Origin: Vasconcelosia minhoensis LEGE 07310
GTDB lineage: Bacteria > Cyanobacteriota > Cyanobacteriia > Phormidesmidales > Phormidesmidaceae
Length of the DNA: 64,000 bases
Direction of reading: 5' to 3'
Assembly (NCBI RefSeq): GCF_015207255.1
Contig: NZ_JADEXG010000010.1
Span: forward strand, 1-64,000
Of this stretch, positions 63,091-64,000 are shown in pieces (positions within the stretch are counted from its first letter, which is position 1; each line of letters begins with the position of its first letter). The translations under genes and the position numbers were made by a program. The notes under the pieces were generated by a model that did not search any database, was not told the DNA's origin, and was given only the letters and a program-made list of their open reading frames with translations.

Positions 63091-64000
63091 ATGGCTTCAT
63101 TTACCAACTTAGGACTCTCGGAAGCGCGGGTTCAACACCTTAAAAAGCTGGGCTTTACCGAGCCGACTGCAATCCAGACTCAGGCTATTCCCCATTTGCT
63201 CTCCAACCGCGACGTGGTCGGACTGGCCCAGACCGGTACGGGCAAAACGGCGGCCTTTGCTCTGCCGATTTTGGAGCAGGTCAACGTGAGCGATCGCAAC
63301 GTCCAGGCCCTGGTCCTCACCCCGACGCGGGAGCTGGCAATGCAGGTCAGCCAGGCGATCCAAAAGCTCAGCTCCGACCAGCGGCTGCGCGTCCTGGCCG
63401 TCTATGGCGGACAGGCAATCGACCGGCAGCTCCACCAGCTGAAGCGCGGCGTCCAGATTGTCGTCGGCACGCCGGGGCGGGTGCTCGACCTGCTGGGCCG
63501 CCGAGGGCTAATCCTCGATCAGCTCAATTGGCTGGTGCTGGATGAGGCCGATGAAATGCTCAATATGGGCTTTATTCAAGACGTTGAAAAAATTCTCAGC
63601 CACGCCCCCGGCGATCGCCAGACGGCCTTTTTCTCGGCTACGATGGCACCCACCATTCGGGAGCTGGCGGCTAAATTTTTGAAATCGCCGGTGACCGTCA
63701 CCGTTGAGCAGCAAAAAGCAGCCCCGGCCCGGATCAACCAGACAGCCTACACGGTCCCCAAAGGCTGGAGCAAGGCCCGCGCCCTGATGCCGATTCTGGA
63801 AATGGAAGATCCGGAATCCGCCCTGATCTTTGTCAGAACTCGGCGGACGGCGGGCGAACTGACCCGACAGCTCCAGGCCGCTGGGCATAGCGTCGATGAG
63901 TACCACGGCGATCTTTCCCAGTCCCAGCGGGAACGGCTGCTGCTGCGGTTTCGTCAGCGGCAGATTCGCTGGGTGGTGGCGACGGACATCGCTGCCCGCG
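63091..64000 (+). CDS. crhR: DEAD-box RNA helicase, N-terminal part (runs off the window)
   Basis: 303 codons visible: MASFTNLGLSEARVQHL, Q motif GFTEPTAIQTQAI, Walker A AQTGTGKT, PTREL, TPGRVLDL, DEAD box VLDEADEML, FSATM, then the start of the second RecA domain (ALIFVRTRRTAGEL, HGDLSQSQRERLL). This is the DeaD/CrhR type that unwinds RNA; Synechocystis CrhR is cold- and redox-regulated. The symbol is by similarity and by its place after rimO. AGGAAA precedes the ATG by about 8 bases. The C-terminus lies beyond the edge. Confidence 0.93.
   Translation, partial: MASFTNLGLSEARVQHLKKLGFTEPTAIQTQAIPHLLSNRDVVGLAQTGTGKTAAFALPILEQVNVSDRNVQALVLTPTRELAMQVSQAIQKLSSDQRLRVLAVYGGQAIDRQLHQLKRGVQIVVGTPGRVLDLLGRRGLILDQLNWLVLDEADEMLNMGFIQDVEKILSHAPGDRQTAFFSATMAPTIRELAAKFLKSPVTVTVEQQKAAPARINQTAYTVPKGWSKARALMPILEMEDPESALIFVRTRRTAGELTRQLQAAGHSVDEYHGDLSQSQRERLLLRFRQRQIRWVVATDIAAR

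Noticed and set aside
1-64000. CRISPR array, prophage or insertion sequence
   Set aside because: No regularly spaced repeats, integrase, transposase or terminal inverted repeats with target duplications were seen.

Overview
This window is chromosomal DNA from a cyanobacterium. The evidence is a photosynthetic gene set (psbA start, psbU, ndhM, btpA, a MinCDE system next to them), many families found almost only in cyanobacteria (DUF3120, DUF1815, DUF2839, the PDZ plus radical-SAM FeS protein) and frequent GCGATCGC (HIP1) octamers, for example at 3724-3731 and 3781-3788. Genes are dense on both strands and mostly single or in short runs. I see no prophage, insertion sequence, integrase or CRISPR array.

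Layout. 1-6500: psbA 5' end and tilS (minus), minCDE (plus), a SPOUT methyltransferase, acylphosphatase, a wrecked lemA/M48-peptidase remnant, a CPBP protease, a small conserved protein and tRNA-Glu with a clear promoter. 6500-16200: an SRPBCC protein, a HerA-type ATPase, a histidine phosphatase, ndhM, then a three-gene co-directional run: PP2C phosphatase with zinc ribbon, CHAT(caspase-like)-FHA protein, and an unknown protein. 16300-32500: TPR protein, hemC, glgA, ddl, a TolC-type outer membrane channel, radical-SAM protein, uppP, DUF3120, an FHA-cyclase-like protein, psbU, nadB and a desaturase. 32500-35640: a polysaccharide-lyase-like protein with two duplicated carbohydrate-binding modules and a 1-kb gene-poor stretch. 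35640-52300: TPR-like protein, SbcD-like nuclease, cysH, thioredoxin-fold protein, murE, a histidine-kinase homologue lacking the histidine, xseBA, recA, FHA protein, small cyanobacterial proteins, a degenerate DinG-like protein, tyrA and a hybrid-free sensor kinase. 52300-64000: lepA, the UDP-sugar pair uxs-ugd with a terminator, a GTPase, a VKOR-thioredoxin fusion, btpA, and the rimO-DEAD-box helicase pair that runs off the end.

How genes fit together. Envelope and division are served by minCDE, ddl, murE and uppP. Photosynthesis and tetrapyrrole supply are served by psbA, psbU, ndhM, btpA, hemC and tRNA-Glu (also the donor for 5-aminolevulinate synthesis). DNA repair is represented by recA, xseAB, the SbcD-like nuclease and the HerA-like ATPase. 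Phospho-threonine signalling is over-represented: three FHA proteins and one PP2C phosphatase, but no serine/threonine kinase in the window.

The most interesting observations are the PP2C/CHAT-FHA gene run, a recurrent theme of proteins that keep an enzyme fold but have lost key residues (kinase without phospho-acceptor His, cyclase domain without metal Asp, DinG-like protein without Walker A or DEAH box), the lemA-M48 deletion scar, an unusually long MinE, and four convergent gene pairs that share their stop codons in a 4-base overlap. All assignments are from reading the sequence and recalled family knowledge; no database search was run.
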